This document shows, piece after piece, positions 18,842-27,632 of a stretch of DNA of 55,334 bases (the first letter of the stretch is position 1; each line of letters opens with the position of its first letter). Under the pieces are notes generated by a model. It was not told the origin of the DNA. It saw nothing but the letters and a program-made list of their open reading frames with translations, and searched no databases. This stretch comes from an uncultured Acetobacteraceae bacterium (GTDB lineage Bacteria > Pseudomonadota > Alphaproteobacteria > Acetobacterales > Acetobacteraceae), in contig CAIYDT010000137.1 of assembly GCA_903924985.1 (NCBI GenBank), forward strand, positions 1 through 55,334. The letters are read 5' to 3'. A program made the position numbers and the translations under genes.

Positions 18842-20365
18842 TTAGGACCCAGGGTCCAACCACGTATCCTCCGTCCACCCCCGCGTGTCGTAATCAGCCA
18901 TGCAGCGATCGACCATCGCCTCCATCTTCGCCAGTTCCCCGCCTTTCTCGGCCCAGGTCAGGGTCTGGGCGCGAATATCTTCCCACCCGCCGGCGTAGTT
19001 GCGCTCGTACAGTTCGTGGCGGCCGCCGAACTCGGTGCCGACGGCGTCCCAGAGCAGCTTCATGATCTTGATGCGCTCTTCGTAGCCGATGCCGTGGGAG
19101 CCTCGCACGTACCGCTCCAAATACGGCTGGATCGCGGGGTTGGCGAAGTCCTTCACCGACGACGGGAGATAAATCAGCGCGGAGGTTACCGTGCGCTCCA
19201 CGATGTCCTTGATTCGTGGATACGCGTCGGGCGCGAACACGCGGTACGCCTGCCCGGCTTTCAACTCCGGCAGCACAGCGTCACCCTTCCATGGGTCGGG
19301 GTTGTTCGCCATGGCGTTGGACAGAGACCAGAACAGGTTGCGCCAAGCGACGACCTCCCCGAGCAGGACCTGGTTGCCGCGGGCTTCGTCGCCGCCGGTG
19401 CAGCGTAGGGCTTTGGCTAATAACCCCGTGATAAAATCCAGCTTGACCGCGAAACGGGTGCAGCCCTGGAACTGGAAGCCGTTGGTAAAGCCGGACCGGG
19501 GGTAGAAGCTCAACACGCGCGCTGGGTCGCGATAGATAAAAATATCTTCCCACGGGATGAACACGTTATCCAACACGAAAATCGCATCGTTTTCGTCGAA
19601 CCGGGACGACAACGGGTAATCGAAAGGCGAGCGCGCGGCCCGTTCGTAAGATGTCCGACAAAATAATTTCAGGCCGGACGCGTCGATGGGCACCATGAAC
19701 ATCAGCGACATGTCCAGGTCCTCGGTCGCGGTCTTGGAACTTTGCCCCATGAAATTGTAGTGCGTAATGGCCGCGGACGTTGCGACCACTTTGGCGCCGG
19801 AGACGATAATGCCGCCATCGACCTCTCTTTGTACACAGACGAAAACGTCCTTCGACGCCTCGGCCGGCAGATGCCGGTCGACCGGCGGGTTCACGATCGC
19901 ATGATTCATGAAGGGCACGGCTTCCTGCGCGCGTTTGTACCATGCTTTCGCATTATCCGCGTAGGGACCGTAATATTCCGAATTGGCGCCCAGCGTGTTG
20001 GTATAGGCCGCCTTGTAATCCGGGGTGCGCCCCATCCAACCGTACGACAGGCGCGACCATTCAGCGATGGCGCCTTGCGCACCGACCAGGTCCTCACGGG
20101 ATCGTTGCACACGAAAGAATTTGTGCGTGTAGCCGCCCGACCCGGTGTCCGTGGGGCAGGTCAGAACGTCCTTCATCGCTGGATCGTGCATCGCGTCGTA
20201 CAAACGAGCGATGGAGCGGACGGAATTGCGGAACGCGGGATGCACGGTGACATCCGCCACGCGCTCACCGTCGATATAAACCTCCCGCCCATCGCGGAGG
20301 CTTTGCATATACTCCGCCCCGGTAAAGGGGCGGGTTTTATCGGCGATGATGTCCTCGGGGCGCAT
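18842..20365 (-). CDS. HpaB-family flavin-dependent monooxygenase (4-hydroxyphenylacetate 3-hydroxylase type)
   Basis: 507 residues from the ATG at 20365, preceded by AGGAAGGAAGACGCCC. The N-terminus (TGAEYMQSLRDGREVYIDGE, VTVHPAFRN, IARLYDAMHDP) and the middle (FMNHAIVNPPVDRH, VVSGAKVVAT-like segment, FVLDNVFIPWEDIF) match the oxygenase component of two-component phenol hydroxylases that use reduced FAD. The HpaC-like flavin reductase partner is not in the window. It lies 31 bp downstream of the MFS gene in the minus-strand aromatic unit, so ortho-hydroxylation of a phenolic acid before ring cleavage by LigAB is a reasonable inference. The family also includes crotonobetainyl/4-hydroxybutyryl-CoA dehydratase relatives. 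Confidence 0.88.
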   Translation of the reverse strand: MRPEDIIADKTRPFTGAEYMQSLRDGREVYIDGERVADVTVHPAFRNSVRSIARLYDAMHDPAMKDVLTCPTDTGSGGYTHKFFRVQRSREDLVGAQGAIAEWSRLSYGWMGRTPDYKAAYTNTLGANSEYYGPYADNAKAWYKRAQEAVPFMNHAIVNPPVDRHLPAEASKDVFVCVQREVDGGIIVSGAKVVATSAAITHYNFMGQSSKTATEDLDMSLMFMVPIDASGLKLFCRTSYERAARSPFDYPLSSRFDENDAIFVLDNVFIPWEDIFIYRDPARVLSFYPRSGFTNGFQFQGCTRFAVKLDFITGLLAKALRCTGGDEARGNQVLLGEVVAWRNLFWSLSNAMANNPDPWKGDAVLPELKAGQAYRVFAPDAYPRIKDIVERTVTSALIYLPSSVKDFANPAIQPYLERYVRGSHGIGYEERIKIMKLLWDAVGTEFGGRHELYERNYAGGWEDIRAQTLTWAEKGGELAKMEAMVDRCMADYDTRGWTEDTWLDPGS

Positions 20366-20396
20366 GGGCGTCTTCCTTCCTCCAACCACCGTCAGC

Positions 20397-21530
20397 TTAT
20401 ATCACCACCCGCCGCAGCGGCCGCACCAGAAGCAGGGCGCTCCCGCCCAGCAGCGCCATTGCCAGGAACGCCAGGCCGCCGAAGCGCGCGTACAGCAGCC
20501 CGGACACGAACATCGCTGCCCCCGCCGGGATGCCGTAGCCCAGCGCCGCGTGCAGCGCCTGCGCCGTTGCCGCGCGCTCCGGCGGCACCGCGCGCCCGAG
20601 GATCAGCATCGACGACAAATGTTGCATCGCAAAGGTCGCGGCATGGAGCAGCTGCACCGCCACCAACACCAGCAGCCCCGGGGTGAACGCGATCACCGAC
20701 CAGCGCACGATCGACGCCACCGCCGCACACGCCGTCAAGCCGGACGGCCCCAGTCGCTCGATCATCCGCCGGCCACGCCAGAACAGCAGTATCTCCACGA
20801 CGATGCCCTCGGCGATCAACAGCCCGATGGTCCGGTCGCTCAGCCCTTGGGAGCGCCACAGCAACGCCGCGAACCCGTAATAGGCAGCATGCGCACCCTG
20901 GATCAGCGCCGTACAGCCGACCGCCAGCCGAAACGCCGGCAACCGGAACAGCTCCCATCCGCCAAACCCCCGTGCGCGGCTTGCCCCGACCTCGGCCTCC
21001 GGCAGCAGCGGGCTGAGCAGCGCGGATGTCCCGTAGCCAATCGCCAGCAGGAACGGCACCAGCCAGGAACCGACGGCCGTCAGCAGCGAACCCGCCGCCG
21101 CGGTGGCGAGCATGAACGTCGCCGACCCCACCGCCCGCACCGGCCCGTATTCCATCAGGCCCTGCCTCGCCAAAGACAGCGCCAACGAATCCGCCAGCGG
21201 GTTGATGGCGGAGGCAGCGACGCCCTGCCCCGCCGCGACAAGCAGCACCGGCCAGAAACCGCTGGTCAGCGGAAATGCCAGAGCCATCGCAGTGGCGGCC
21301 AGCGTGGCGCCCATCAGCACCGGCCGGCGGCGCCCCAGCCGGTCCGCCACCCCACCCCATTGCGGGCCGGCCAAAACGCGCAGGAACGACGCCGCACTAA
21401 GGATTTGGCCGATGTCGGCGGGCGACAGGCCTCGGTCGGCATACCAGAGGGGCATGAAGCCCGTGACGCCCATAGCGGTGAAATAGGCACCGACGAACAG
21501 CCCGACACGGACCGCAACGGGTAGCTTCAC
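20397..21530 (-). CDS. MFS transporter, phenylpropionate/HCA permease-like
   Basis: 377 residues from a GTG at 21530 that overlaps the sufE stop (GTGA), which fixes the start. Twelve hydrophobic segments are visible, with the MFS loop GGVADRLGRRRPVL between helices 2 and 3. The N-terminal GAYFTAMGVTGFMPLWYADRGLSPADIG style resembles the MFS_1-like group that contains the HcaT 3-phenylpropionate permease and Nud-type H+ symporters. Uptake of an aromatic acid would fit the flanking LigAB and HpaB genes; that substrate is inferred from context. Confidence 0.85.
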   Translation of the reverse strand: MKLPVAVRVGLFVGAYFTAMGVTGFMPLWYADRGLSPADIGQILSAASFLRVLAGPQWGGVADRLGRRRPVLMGATLAATAMALAFPLTSGFWPVLLVAAGQGVAASAINPLADSLALSLARQGLMEYGPVRAVGSATFMLATAAAGSLLTAVGSWLVPFLLAIGYGTSALLSPLLPEAEVGASRARGFGGWELFRLPAFRLAVGCTALIQGAHAAYYGFAALLWRSQGLSDRTIGLLIAEGIVVEILLFWRGRRMIERLGPSGLTACAAVASIVRWSVIAFTPGLLVLVAVQLLHAATFAMQHLSSMLILGRAVPPERAATAQALHAALGYGIPAGAAMFVSGLLYARFGGLAFLAMALLGGSALLLVRPLRRVVI

Positions 21531-21961
21531 TGGGCCGCGACTTCCCGCACTTTGCGCGCCATGGCGGCGATGCCGTTGCCTCGGTTGGTCGACAGCGCCT
21601 CCAACAGGCCGAGGTCCTTCAGGAACACGGGGTCGGTGGCGGCGATTTCCGAAGGAGAGCGGCCAGAGTAGACGCGCAACAGAAGCGCCACCAGGCCAGA
21701 GACGATGGCGGCGTCGGAGGCGCCGGCGAAATACAGTTTGCCGTCGCGCTTGACAGCCTCCATCCACACCCGGCTTTGGCAGCCGGGAACCCGGTGGGCG
21801 TCGTTGGTCCAATCTTCCGGGAAGGGCGGCAGCTTGCGCCCAAGTTCGATGATGAACTGGTAGCGTTCCATCCAGTCGTCGAAGAACGCGAGTTCCTCGC
21901 CAATGGCCGCGATGGCCTCGGCGGCGTTGGGTTCATCGGGTTGGACAAAGGGGTCGGTCAT
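21527..21961 (-). CDS. sufE: SufE family Fe-S cluster assembly sulfur acceptor
   Basis: 144 residues. SufE accepts persulfide from the cysteine desulfurase SufS and stimulates it; the acceptor Cys is in HRVPGCQSRVW near residue 61. The N-terminal YQFIIELGRKLPPFPEDW and C-terminal LGLLEALSTNRGNGIAAM segments are family hallmarks. It starts 4 bp after the ligB stop and its own stop overlaps the MFS start (GTGA), so it sits inside the aromatic catabolism unit rather than in a suf operon. Whether this is functional coupling or chance is unclear. Confidence 0.93.
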   Translation of the reverse strand: MTDPFVQPDEPNAAEAIAAIGEELAFFDDWMERYQFIIELGRKLPPFPEDWTNDAHRVPGCQSRVWMEAVKRDGKLYFAGASDAAIVSGLVALLLRVYSGRSPSEIAATDPVFLKDLGLLEALSTNRGNGIAAMARKVREVAAQ

Positions 21962-21965
21962 ACGG

Positions 21966-22793
21966 TCAGCTTGCCAGTGCCAGCAGGCCGTAGCCGGTGG
22001 TGAAGGGCGCGGTGTAGCTACGGTGGACGCGTTTGACGGTGGGGCCGAGGGCGGCGCGCATGGCGAGCCACATGATCATTTCGACGCCTTCGGTGCCGCC
22101 GCGTTCCATGTATTCCTGGAGCGATATTTCCGACAGCGGTTCGGGGTTGGCTTCCAGCCGGTCCATGAACTCATTGTCCCAGGCTTCGTTCTTCTGCCCG
22201 AACTGCGTGCCGTGGAGCTGGTGCGTCAGGCCGCCGGTCCCGAAGACCACGATCTTCTTGTCCTGCGGGAAGGATTCCACGGCCTGCCGGATCGCTTTTC
22301 CCAGCTTCCACAGCCGTTTCGCCGAGGGGATCGGGTGCTGGATCACATTCACCGCCAGCGGCACGACGGGTACCTTCCAGTCTGTGTCCGTTAGCAACGG
22401 GAGGAACGAGAGTACGCCGTGATCGACTTTCATCTCCTGGCAGATGGTGGGATCGAACTCCTGCTCCACCAGTGAGCGTGCGAGGTGGCGCGCAAATTCC
22501 GGATGGCCGGGCAAATCCGGCAATGGCCGCAAACCCCAACCTTCGTCGGCCTGCCGGTGCGTTTCCCCCACCCCCAAGGCAAAGGTCGGCCAGGCATTGA
22601 AAAAAAACTGGTTGGCATGGTCGTTGTAGACAACAAGAAAAATGTCCGGTTTGATTTCGTCCAGCCAGGCGCGCGCCGGTTCGTAGCCGGTGAACAGCGG
22701 CGCCCAGTTGGGATCGGCTTGCTGCCCCCGGTCATAAGCGACGCCGATGGTGGGCGCGTGCGAGCTGCCGATGCCTCCGATGATCGTTGCCAT
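21966..22793 (-). CDS. Extradiol ring-cleavage dioxygenase, LigB (catalytic beta subunit) family
   Basis: 275 residues from the ATG at 22793. The N-terminus GGIGSSHAPTIGVAYDRG carries the first iron-ligand His; the VVYNDHANQFF block carries the second His; the ALNVIQHP-like AVNVIQHPIPSAKR segment and FGTGGLTHQLHG are also typical of class III (LigB) enzymes, which cleave protocatechuate or gallate-type rings using Fe2+. The start lies one base after the ligA stop. With LigA it should form the alpha2beta2 enzyme. The precise substrate (protocatechuate, gallate or a methoxylated form) cannot be told. Confidence 0.92.
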   Translation of the reverse strand: MATIIGGIGSSHAPTIGVAYDRGQQADPNWAPLFTGYEPARAWLDEIKPDIFLVVYNDHANQFFFNAWPTFALGVGETHRQADEGWGLRPLPDLPGHPEFARHLARSLVEQEFDPTICQEMKVDHGVLSFLPLLTDTDWKVPVVPLAVNVIQHPIPSAKRLWKLGKAIRQAVESFPQDKKIVVFGTGGLTHQLHGTQFGQKNEAWDNEFMDRLEANPEPLSEISLQEYMERGGTEGVEMIMWLAMRAALGPTVKRVHRSYTAPFTTGYGLLALAS

Positions 22794-22794
22794 T

Positions 22795-23097
22795 TTATGC
22801 AGCCCTCCCAGCGGTGTGATTGCCAATCACCGGCAGAGGGTGGCCCGTGACGCCGCCAATCTTGATGACCAAATAGATGGACGCGCCGTAGTCCATCATG
22901 CCCTTCCAGTCGCGACGGCGGACCAGATCCATTTCCTCGCCGGACAGGCCGTGTGCACGCATGTAGGCCTCCTCATCCACCTTGAACCGCTCCCGGCTCG
23001 CTGCGTCGGTAAAGGACATTGCCATTTTGTTCAGGCGGTAGCTCCGGGCGGAGCGTTCGCCTGTGAAGATGTAGGCTCCGGAGATGACGTCATCCAT
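22795..23097 (-). CDS. Protocatechuate 4,5-dioxygenase alpha subunit (LigA) family
   Basis: 100 residues from the ATG at 23097, preceded by AGGAG. LigA caps the active site of the LigB subunit. Visible family features are SYRLNKMAMSFTDAASRERF, RAHGLSGEEMDLVRRRDW and the closing YGASIYLVIKIGG. The length is a little shorter than the Sphingobium LigA. It lies 14 bp after the decarboxylase gene and one base before ligB. Confidence 0.92.
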   Translation of the reverse strand: MDDVISGAYIFTGERSARSYRLNKMAMSFTDAASRERFKVDEEAYMRAHGLSGEEMDLVRRRDWKGMMDYGASIYLVIKIGGVTGHPLPVIGNHTAGRAA

Positions 23098-23111
23098 GGC
23101 GAATCTCCTGG

Positions 23112-24071
23112 TTACAGTTTCAGGATGCGGCGGGCATTGCCGCCGGCGATCTTGGCTTTGTCTTCCGCGCTGTAGGGAATGCGGGACAACCATTCAGTCG
23201 CCGGCTGGTTCGGTGCGAAGGGGTAATCGACCGAGAACATGATGCGGTCGATGCCCATTTCCTGCACGCATAACAGCAGCGCCGGATCGGACCAGAAGCC
23301 GCTGGTGGTGATGGTGAAATGCTCGCTGAACACTTCCCGAAACTGTTTCTTGTCGCTGCCCTGACGGTTCAACGCCATGTTGATGCGCCACATCAGGAAC
23401 GGCAGCCCCTCGCCCAAGTGCCCCATGATGAAGCGCAGGTTCGGGTATTTGTCGAACACGCCGCTCAGACAGAGGCGCACGCCCTGGGTGGCGGTTTCGA
23501 CCGTGAACCCCCAGGCGGCGCGCAGGATGCCCGGCCATTCCGGCACCATGTCCTGGTAATAGGCGTCGATCACCGCCGGGCTGGGGGCGGAGGGATGCAA
23601 ATAGATCGGCACGTCCAGCGCCTGCGCCCGCTCGAAGATCGGCCAGAACTCCTTGCGATCGATGAACGCCCCGTTCGTCAGGCCGTGGATCATCGCGCCC
23701 TTGAAGCCGAGTTTCGTCACCGCGCGTTCGAGCTCGTTGGCGGCGGCGAGCGGGTCGGGGGTGGGCAGCATCGCGAAGGCCGCGAAGCGGTCGGGGTGGG
23801 TTTGGACCGCATCGTACAGCCGGTTGTTGACGATCGGGGCCAACCGGACGGCAGTTTCAGCGTCCATTTTCTGCAGGCCCGGCGCAGTGTGGGACAGCAC
23901 CTGGATGTCGATGCCATTCTTGTCCATTTCGGCGATGCGCGCGTCGCCGAGGTCTGCCAACTGCCGCAGCATACCCGGCGCGGTGTTGGCGTCGACGGGA
24001 CCGTAGAGGTCGCCGAGTTCGGGGATCTGGAAGTGTTCTTCCAGAGCTATGACTTCCGGTTTGTTGGACAT
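23112..24071 (-). CDS. Amidohydrolase-2/ACMSD-superfamily decarboxylase (gamma-resorcylate or carboxyvanillate decarboxylase-like)
   Basis: 319 residues from the ATG at 24071, with GGGGGAG upstream. It has the divergent ACMSD metal site: IALEEHFQIP (Glu and His in place of HxH), VPIYLHPS (His) near 168, GHLGEGLPFLMWRIN (His) and FSVDYPFAPN (Asp) near 283. Members decarboxylate hydroxybenzoates such as gamma-resorcylate, 2,3-dihydroxybenzoate or 5-carboxyvanillate without oxidation; some relatives are hydrolases or hydratases. It is the first gene of the minus-strand unit ending with the HpaB gene, which supports aromatic acid catabolism. Upstream of it lies inverted repeat copy 2. Confidence 0.88.
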   Translation of the reverse strand: MSNKPEVIALEEHFQIPELGDLYGPVDANTAPGMLRQLADLGDARIAEMDKNGIDIQVLSHTAPGLQKMDAETAVRLAPIVNNRLYDAVQTHPDRFAAFAMLPTPDPLAAANELERAVTKLGFKGAMIHGLTNGAFIDRKEFWPIFERAQALDVPIYLHPSAPSPAVIDAYYQDMVPEWPGILRAAWGFTVETATQGVRLCLSGVFDKYPNLRFIMGHLGEGLPFLMWRINMALNRQGSDKKQFREVFSEHFTITTSGFWSDPALLLCVQEMGIDRIMFSVDYPFAPNQPATEWLSRIPYSAEDKAKIAGGNARRILKL

Positions 24072-24100
24072 TTGGTTTTCTCTCCCCCGTTCATTTCCAC

Positions 24101-24210
24101 CGTCATGGTCGGCCTTGAGCCGACGACCTCCGGCCAGTGTGGCACCGTTCGGTGCGTTCCGCACAGTGCCCCCGTTTCCGGAGGTCGTCGGCTCACGGCC
24201 GACCATGACG
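24101..24210. repeat. Long inverted repeat with 33-bp arms (REP-like element, copy 2)
   Basis: The left arm 24101-24133 (starting CGTCATGGTCGGCCTTGAGC) and the right arm 24178-24210 are complementary with a single mismatch, separated by 44 bases. The spacer again contains GGCAC and GTGCC-like short stems. It lies between the hslU stop (24231) and the decarboxylase start (24071), and so within the leader of the aromatic unit if transcription starts upstream. Confidence 0.88.
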
Positions 24211-24230
24211 CTTTTTCTTAGGGAAGAAAA

Positions 24231-25553
24231 TCAGAGGATAAACCGGCTCAGATCCCCCTTCTGCGCCAGCGGGGCCACCTTCTCGTTCACGTACGCCGCG
24301 TCGACCTCGATCGTCTCCCCACCACGATCCGTGGCCGAAAAACTGATCTCCTCCAGCAGCCGCTCCAGCACGGTATGCAGCCGGCGGGCGCCGATGTTTT
24401 CGACGCGGTCGTTGATATCGGCGGCGAGGTCGGCCAGCGCGTCCACCGCATCTTCGCTGAATGTCAGCGTCACCGCCTCCGTCCCCAGCAGTGCCGTGTA
24501 CTGTTTCAGCAGCGAGTGCTCAGGTTCCGTCAGAATCCGCCGCAGATCGTCACGCGACAGCGGCGACAACTCGACACGGATCGGCAACCGGCCTTGCAAC
24601 TCCGGCAGCAAATCCGACGGCTTGGACAAATGGAACGCGCCAGAGGCGATGAACAGCACGTGGTCGGTCTTCACCAGGCCGTACTTGGTGTTGACCGTCG
24701 TGCCCTCGATCAGCGGCAGCAAGTCGCGCTGCACCCCCTCACGCGACACATCCCCTCCGCGCATGCCGCTATCGCTGGAGCGGCAGATTTTGTCGATCTC
24801 GTCGATGAACACGATGCCGTTGTTCTGCGCGTGCGCCACGGCGTCCTTAGCGAGGCGATCGTTGTCCAGCAGGTCCTCGGCTTCTTCCTGCTCCAGCAGG
24901 CGGCGGGCGGCTTCGACGGTCATCCGGCGCTTTTCGCGCTGGCGGCCGCCACCCATCATGCCCTTCATCATCTCCGACAGATTGATCACCTGCCCCGGCG
25001 GCATGCCGGGCAGGTCGATCTGGCCGATCGGGCTGCTGCCGGTTTCCTGCACCGCGATCTCGATCTCTTTCTGCTCGAACTCGCCCGCGCGCAGCATGCG
25101 ACGGAACTTCGACCGCGTGTCCGCGGCAGCATCCTCCCCCACCAGAGCGGTGATCAACCGTTCCTCCGCGTTATGCTCGGCCTGCGCCTGCACCTCCTTG
25201 CGGGAGGCCTCGCGCAGCATGTTCAGGCTGGCGTCTACCAAATCCCGCACAATGCTTTCCACATCGCGGCCGACGTAGCCGACCTCGGTGAATTTGGTGG
25301 CTTCGACTTTCAGGAACGGCGCCTGCGCCAAACGGGCCAGACGGCGGGCGATCTCCGTCTTGCCGCAGCCGGTCGGGCCGATCATGAGGATGTTCTTCGG
25401 CACGACCTCCTCGCGCATGGCTTCCGGCAGTTGCTGGCGGCGCCAACGATTGCGCATGGCGATCGCCACGGCGCGCTTGGCATCGTTCTGACCCACGATG
25501 AAGCGGTCTAGTTCGGAGACAATTTCACGCGGGGAGTATGTGGGAACGTCCAT
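24231..25553 (-). CDS. hslU: ATP-dependent unfoldase HslU (ClpY)
   Basis: 440 residues, the family length. Walker A is [10 protein letters not shown] near 57-66, the pore loop area is [17 protein letters not shown] near 88, Walker B is [10 protein letters not shown] near 246, the sensor and arginine-finger region [11 protein letters not shown] lies near 392, and the C-terminus LSRFIL is the tail that inserts into HslV and activates it. The I-domain (about 110-240) is present. The start overlaps the hslV stop by one base (TGATG), so the two are coupled. HslU unfolds substrates for HslV in the cytoplasm. Confidence 0.98.
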   Translation of the reverse strand: MDVPTYSPREIVSELDRFIVGQNDAKRAVAIAMRNRWRRQQLPEAMREEVVPKNILMIGPTGCGKTEIARRLARLAQAPFLKVEATKFTEVGYVGRDVESIVRDLVDASLNMLREASRKEVQAQAEHNAEERLITALVGEDAAADTRSKFRRMLRAGEFEQKEIEIAVQETGSSPIGQIDLPGMPPGQVINLSEMMKGMMGGGRQREKRRMTVEAARRLLEQEEAEDLLDNDRLAKDAVAHAQNNGIVFIDEIDKICRSSDSGMRGGDVSREGVQRDLLPLIEGTTVNTKYGLVKTDHVLFIASGAFHLSKPSDLLPELQGRLPIRVELSPLSRDDLRRILTEPEHSLLKQYTALLGTEAVTLTFSEDAVDALADLAADINDRVENIGARRLHTVLERLLEEISFSATDRGGETIEVDAAYVNEKVAPLAQKGDLSRFIL

Positions 25554-26119
25554 CAGATGGTCTCAACAATCACTTTGCCGTTGGTGTAGACGCAGATTTG
25601 CGATGCGATCCGCATGGCCTTGCGCGCGATGTCCTCGGCCGTGTGCTCGGGGATATCGATCAGCGCGCGTGCCGCGGCGAGGGCGAAATTGCCGCCTGAG
25701 CCGATGGCGATGAGGCCGTCCTCGGGTTCCAGCACGTCGCCGTTGCCGGTCAGTGTGTAGCTGTGCGTTTTGTCGGCGACAGCCATCATGGCTTCCAGCC
25801 GCCGGAGGTAGCGGTCGGTCCGCCAATCCTTCGCCAGTTCGACACAAGCGCGTTCGAGCTGGTTGGGAAAGCGTTCGAGCTTGGACTCAAGCCGCTCCAG
25901 CAGCGTGAAGGCGTCGGCAGTGGCGCCGGCGAAGCCCGCCAACACCGTGCCGCCCGCGCCGATACGCCGGACCTTGCGGGCGTTGCCCTTGACGATGGTC
26001 TGGCCAAGGCTGACCTGACCGTCCCCGGCCATCGCCACCTTGCCGTCGCGCCGGACGCACAGGATGGTGGTGCCGTGCCAGCCGATCGGGTCGGCTGGGT
26101 TGGATGATATGTTCTGCAT
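25553..26119 (-). CDS. hslV: HslV (ClpQ) protease subunit
   Basis: 188 residues. The catalytic N-terminal Thr exposed after processing is Thr17 in [11 protein letters not shown], leaving a 16-residue propeptide. Other proteasome-type features are [20 protein letters not shown] with Lys, [13 protein letters not shown] and [16 protein letters not shown]. It forms the double-hexamer peptidase with HslU. No Shine-Dalgarno sequence precedes the ATG, and a sigma32-like promoter lies so close (26129-26157) that the mRNA may be leaderless. Confidence 0.97.
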   Translation of the reverse strand: MQNISSNPADPIGWHGTTILCVRRDGKVAMAGDGQVSLGQTIVKGNARKVRRIGAGGTVLAGFAGATADAFTLLERLESKLERFPNQLERACVELAKDWRTDRYLRRLEAMMAVADKTHSYTLTGNGDVLEPEDGLIAIGSGGNFALAAARALIDIPEHTAEDIARKAMRIASQICVYTNGKVIVETI

Positions 26120-26358
26120 GACGAGACTAGATGGAGGTTCGGTGGGGTTGGGGCAAGCCCTTGACAGAGGGCATTACGAACGGGCCGCTATTGAACGCCT
26201 GGGGTTCCGTCGTATGTGCATGAAACCGAGAAGCGTATTGACGTAGCTTAGCGTGGAAAACGACCTCCGGACCGCACTCACGCGTCATCCCGGCGTATGA
26301 CGGGGAGGCGCATCTGGCGGGTCGTGCATCCGAGCGTCGTGCGTCCCTGAACGGGCGC
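26120..26358. other. Intergenic region between hslV and lolC
   Basis: 239 bases with no gene-like frame. It contains the candidate heat-shock promoter and a short inverted repeat CGTCAT (26283-26288) / ATGACG (26297-26302), which shares the outer CGTCAT of the long repeats and may be a degenerate relative. Confidence 0.5.
26129..26157 (-). promoter_or_regulatory. Candidate sigma32 (heat-shock) promoter of hslVU
   Basis: On the minus strand CTTGCCC (26157-26151), 14 bases, then CTCCATCT (26136-26129) resembles the sigma32 consensus CTTGAAA-N11-16-CCCCATNT. The -10-like block ends nine bases before the hslV ATG. hslVU is a known heat-shock operon in many proteobacteria. The match was found by eye only. 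Confidence 0.35.
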
Positions 26359-27612
26359 TCACTCGTGCCGCAACGCCTCCACCGGATCGGTCCTGGCCGC
26401 CCGCCAGCTTGGATAGATTGTGGCCAAGAGGGACAAAGCGAGGCCGAGCACCACCACCCGAACGACGTCGCCCCAGTCGATGGTGTCGGGGAGCGAGGTC
26501 AGCATGAACACCTGGGAGCTGAAAACCTCCCCACCGCTGATCCGCTCGACCGCGTGCTGAATGGCGTGGATGTTGCGGCAGAAGGCGACCCCGATCAGCG
26601 TGCCGATCAGCGTGCCGGACACGCCCACGAAGGCGCCGCACATCAGGAAGATGCGCAGGATGGCGCCGCTGCTGGCGCCGATGGTGCGCAGAACCGCGAT
26701 GTCGGCGCGCTTGTCCTTCACCAGCATGATCAGCGAGGAAATCACGTTGAACGCCGCCACCAGCACGATCATGCCGAGGACGATGAACATCGTGTCCTTC
26801 TGCACCTGCAATACCCCGATGATGCCGTCGTTGGCGTGGCGCCAATCCCTCGCATAGGCCGGCTTGCCCTGGATCAGGGTCGTCAGCGCGGGGCCGATGG
26901 CGTCCACCTGGTTGGGGTCGTGCATGCGGATTTCGACGCCGGTGACGCCGTCGGCTTTCTGGAAAAAAGCCTGCGCGGCGGGCAGCGGCAAGAATACGAT
27001 CGAGTTGTTGTAGTCGCTCAGGCCGGCGTCGAAGATCGCGACCATCTTGTAGGCTCGTACCCTCGGGATGGTGCCGAACGCCGTCGCGGCGCCTTGGGGG
27101 GAGATCACCGTAAGCGCGTCACCCACCCGAAGCCGGTACATGTTCGCCAGGCCCACGCCCACCGCGATGGCGTCGTCGCCGGAGAACGCGTCCAGGCTGC
27201 CGTCCAGGATGTTGTCGCTGACGGGGTGCAGCGCGCGCAGGTCGGATTGCGTGATGCCGCGCACCAGCCCCCCTCGGGATCCGCCGCTGTTGGTCGTCAG
27301 CAACGCCTGTCCGTCCAACACCGGGGTGGCGGAGGCGACGTTCGGCAGAGCTTTGATGCTCGTGACCAGGGACTGGTAGTTGTCAAGCTTCTGACCGGCA
27401 TAGGCCTCGACCGTCACATGGCCGTTGGCGCCGAGGATGCGGGTGACGAGTTCGGTCTGGAACCCGCTCATGACCGAGGTCACGACAATCAGCGTGGCGA
27501 CGCCAAGCGCGATGCCGACGAGGGAGAAGATGGCGATGATGGACACAAACCGCTCGCCCTTACGGGCGCGGAGGTAGCGGCCTGCAACCATGCGTTCGAA
27601 GGGGCCGAACAT
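26359..27612 (-). CDS. Lipoprotein-releasing ABC transporter permease LolC/LolE family
   Basis: 417 residues; start preceded by GAGGAA. The N-terminus FGPFERMVAGRYLRARKGERFVS, then SIIAIFSLVGIALGVATLIVV (first membrane helix), a periplasmic domain (about 50-270), and three C-terminal helices with FxYxF-like FMCGAFVGVSGTLIG and the ending YPSWRAARTDPVEALRHE are typical of LolC/E. It extracts lipoproteins from the inner membrane for LolA. In many alphaproteobacteria the ATPase gene lolD follows directly; here the next gene downstream is hslV, so lolD must be elsewhere. It follows proS on the same strand, separated by inverted repeat copy 3. Confidence 0.93.
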   Translation of the reverse strand: MFGPFERMVAGRYLRARKGERFVSIIAIFSLVGIALGVATLIVVTSVMSGFQTELVTRILGANGHVTVEAYAGQKLDNYQSLVTSIKALPNVASATPVLDGQALLTTNSGGSRGGLVRGITQSDLRALHPVSDNILDGSLDAFSGDDAIAVGVGLANMYRLRVGDALTVISPQGAATAFGTIPRVRAYKMVAIFDAGLSDYNNSIVFLPLPAAQAFFQKADGVTGVEIRMHDPNQVDAIGPALTTLIQGKPAYARDWRHANDGIIGVLQVQKDTMFIVLGMIVLVAAFNVISSLIMLVKDKRADIAVLRTIGASSGAILRIFLMCGAFVGVSGTLIGTLIGVAFCRNIHAIQHAVERISGGEVFSSQVFMLTSLPDTIDWGDVVRVVVLGLALSLLATIYPSWRAARTDPVEALRHE

Positions 27613-27632
27613 GGGTTATGCATTCCTCGGTT

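Noticed and set aside
24375..25511. 378-codon plus-strand frame opposite hslU
   Set aside because: Antisense shadow of a strongly conserved gene; composition rich in His, Gln and Arg without motifs.
26040..26246. 68-codon plus-strand frame across the hslV upstream region
   Set aside because: Starts inside hslV antisense, lacks a ribosome site and crosses the candidate promoter; no similarity recognised.
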